Below are positions 62,621-64,000 of a stretch of DNA of 64,000 nucleotides, in pieces. Origin of the DNA: Nitrospira sp. (GTDB taxonomy: Bacteria > Nitrospirota > Nitrospiria > Nitrospirales > Nitrospiraceae); NCBI GenBank assembly GCA_022226955.1, contig CP092079.1, forward strand, positions 1,829,053 to 1,893,052, given 5' to 3'. Each line of letters starts with the position of its first letter. Position 1 is the first letter of the stretch. The translations under genes and the position numbers were made by a program. Under the pieces are notes generated by a model. It searched no databases and had not been told where the DNA came from. It worked only from the letters and a program-made list of their open reading frames with translations.

Positions 62621-64000
62621 GATGTTCCGCTCCAGTCAAAGTATTCTGAAAGAGACTGCGTAGCACCCCATCCTGTTCAGGCTGAACCGCAGCGGCTACC
62701 GGATGAAGGCGTTCATAAATGGCGAAGGCCTGCTCGTGCCGATCTCCCGTCTCTGTCGTGACGTCATCGCTGTACACGCGTTTCCAGCGCTCAGGGAATC
62801 GCTCGACCACCCCTTTTGTAAAACGCTGACTATCGATCGCGAGCCCCTCATCCAGAACGAGATAGGTCACCGGAACGGATTCCAAGAGTTGCTGGGCCTT
62901 GAGGGGGTCGGATTCGAACGGCGGCATGACCACCTTATTCCCTGTCCGGAGATGGACCCAGTGAGGCATCGATACCGCGATGATGTCATCAGCTTCGGCA
63001 TGCGCCAGCAACCAATCCACACCCGCATCGAGAGCCCGGTACGAATCCATGTAGAAAAACAAGCGATAGTCGACCGCCTCGCCCTCTCGGGTGTGATACC
63101 GTGCCTCAAGATGTCGCTTCGTATACACGGCCACGGTCGTCGCAACCTGCTGCAAGCAGATTCCTGCCACCATCAACCCGGCGACAACTCGCATGACGCC
63201 ACCCCATCGTACTGACGGATACTGCCATGATTGTTTCAAAACCCAAGCGACCGCAGCACAGAGAGCCAGGGCCAGTATGGGAACGGTTGGGCCCAGGTAT
63301 CGATTAAATTGCTCAGGCCATGGGGTGAGACACACCAATGATATGGACGCAAGGGCGCACAACGGGATAAGCCGCTGTCCATTCATGGCCAAGACGGCTA
63401 TCCCAAACAGAACAAAGCATCCCAATACATAGAGTGGAATATTGACGACCCACGGCGGCCCCAACTCTATTCCGACCCGCTTTGAAACCTCCTCCCATTC
63501 TGCTTCCCATACCCGCTTCATCGAACTCACAGACTCACCGATATATCGGGGGACCACGAAGATATTGCTGAAAAACCGCCCGGCTCGATCGCCAATGGTG
63601 GAATAGCCCAGGGCCGGATCAAAGGGATCGTTCAACGACACGTTCCTGGCATAGCTGACGTTGTAAAACATATAGTCCGCACGCTGATAGGCATAGGCGG
63701 GGTGCTGATACCCTGCACTCGTTTCAACCGACTGCACATACGAAAACCATCCAAGAACGGGAAGGGCTGCGACGACAGTCCGAATAAGCGCCGTCTTCCA
63801 TTGTTTTCGGACCAGCCCTTCGCCGATCCACGCCGCAAGCAGGGCAATCCCAGCCGTACGCAACGCGAACGCGGCAACCGCAATGGCCCCGGCCCATGCG
63901 GATGAGGAAGCGTGCGCGTCACGGCTATGGACGAGAAGAAACCCGACCGTGAGAAGACCGTAGAGCATGTCCGGGAAACACAGGTCGGACAAAAAATACG
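62607..64000 (-). CDS. GT-C-like membrane protein, C-terminal part (runs off the right edge)
   Basis: The frame is open to the window edge, and the residues before an apparent TTG at 63992 (YFLSDLCFP) match the YFLSD loop of GT39/GT-C enzymes, so the true start lies outside the window. What is visible (464 residues) has about eight hydrophobic spans and a soluble C-terminus from about residue 285 (ALDAGVDWLLAHAEADDIIAVSMPHWVHLRTGNKVVMPP). It is therefore a second GT-C enzyme next to the one at 60962. Confidence 0.85.
   Translation of the reverse strand, partial: YFLSDLCFPDMLYGLLTVGFLLVHSRDAHASSSAWAGAIAVAAFALRTAGIALLAAWIGEGLVRKQWKTALIRTVVAALPVLGWFSYVQSVETSAGYQHPAYAYQRADYMFYNVSYARNVSLNDPFDPALGYSTIGDRAGRFFSNIFVVPRYIGESVSSMKRVWEAEWEEVSKRVGIELGPPWVVNIPLYVLGCFVLFGIAVLAMNGQRLIPLCALASISLVCLTPWPEQFNRYLGPTVPILALALCAAVAWVLKQSWQYPSVRWGGVMRVVAGLMVAGICLQQVATTVAVYTKRHLEARYHTREGEAVDYRLFFYMDSYRALDAGVDWLLAHAEADDIIAVSMPHWVHLRTGNKVVMPPFESDPLKAQQLLESVPVTYLVLDEGLAIDSQRFTKGVVERFPERWKRVYSDDVTTETGDRHEQAFAIYERLHPVAAAVQPEQDGVLRSLFQNTLTGAEHHEAR

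Noticed and set aside
1-64000. CRISPR array, rRNA, tRNA or insertion sequence
   Set aside because: No regularly spaced direct repeats, tRNA TpsiC-arm signatures, rRNA segments or transposase reading frames were seen.

Overview
The window is a chromosomal segment of a GC-rich Gram-negative bacterium. Nitrospira or a close relative in Nitrospirota is my best guess. It rests on the arrangement of the division/cell-wall cluster (followed by pgeF, yggS, proC, yggT and a DivIVA-like gene), a meso-diaminopimelate-type MurE, two PilZ proteins, and a long exopolysaccharide region. This is inference; no 16S gene or other phylogenetic marker lies in the window.

Region 1 (1-21500, all minus strand, transcribed right to left) is a compact dcw operon: rsmH, ftsL, ftsI, murE, murF, mraY, murD, ftsW, murG, murC, murB, ddl, ftsQ, ftsA, ftsZ, pgeF, yggS, proC, yggT, DivIVA-like. 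Junctions are mostly overlapping or a few bases wide. It makes the soluble and lipid-linked peptidoglycan precursors and the core divisome. mraZ is absent at its head, and a near-consensus promoter lies just upstream of rsmH. The left edge holds the start of a class C beta-lactamase-like serine hydrolase.

Region 2 (21800-32600) is mixed. It holds a secreted protein with a glycine/serine repeat tail, a Ycf48-like lipoprotein, YajQ, and CstA. A small accessory island follows: a ParE/RelE-type toxin-antitoxin pair lying between intact cstA and a 75-base decayed copy of the cstA 5' end, then a three-gene operon (D12 adenine methylase, ParB-like protein, and a protein I read as degenerate nuclease plus HEPN-like). 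After the island come a frameshifted ORF for a 43-residue protein, a PilZ protein and an M48 metalloprotease with a TPR-like tail.

Region 3 (32700-64000, almost all minus strand) is an exopolysaccharide or glycan locus in two transcription blocks separated by a plus-strand PilZ gene at 43443. The downstream block (43192 to 32737) has two glycosyltransferases, two paralogous NAD epimerases flanking a Gfo/Idh/MocA oxidoreductase, an alkaline-phosphatase-superfamily protein, another GT2, an SGNH hydrolase and a Wzx flippase. The upstream block (64000 to 43895) has three GT-C-like membrane proteins, many GT2 and GT4 enzymes, a CDP-paratose 2-epimerase-like protein, a methyltransferase-GT2 fusion, a cellulose-synthase-like GT2, a second Wzx, a truncated GT2 and a cytochrome P450. 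No Wzy polymerase or initiating phosphoglycosyltransferase is recognisable, so the pathway must be completed outside the window.

The best candidates for an undescribed system are the methylase/ParB-like/HEPN-like operon at 27361-29969, the repeat-tail secreted protein at 21812, and the two PilZ genes that share an identically spaced, probably leaderless promoter element.
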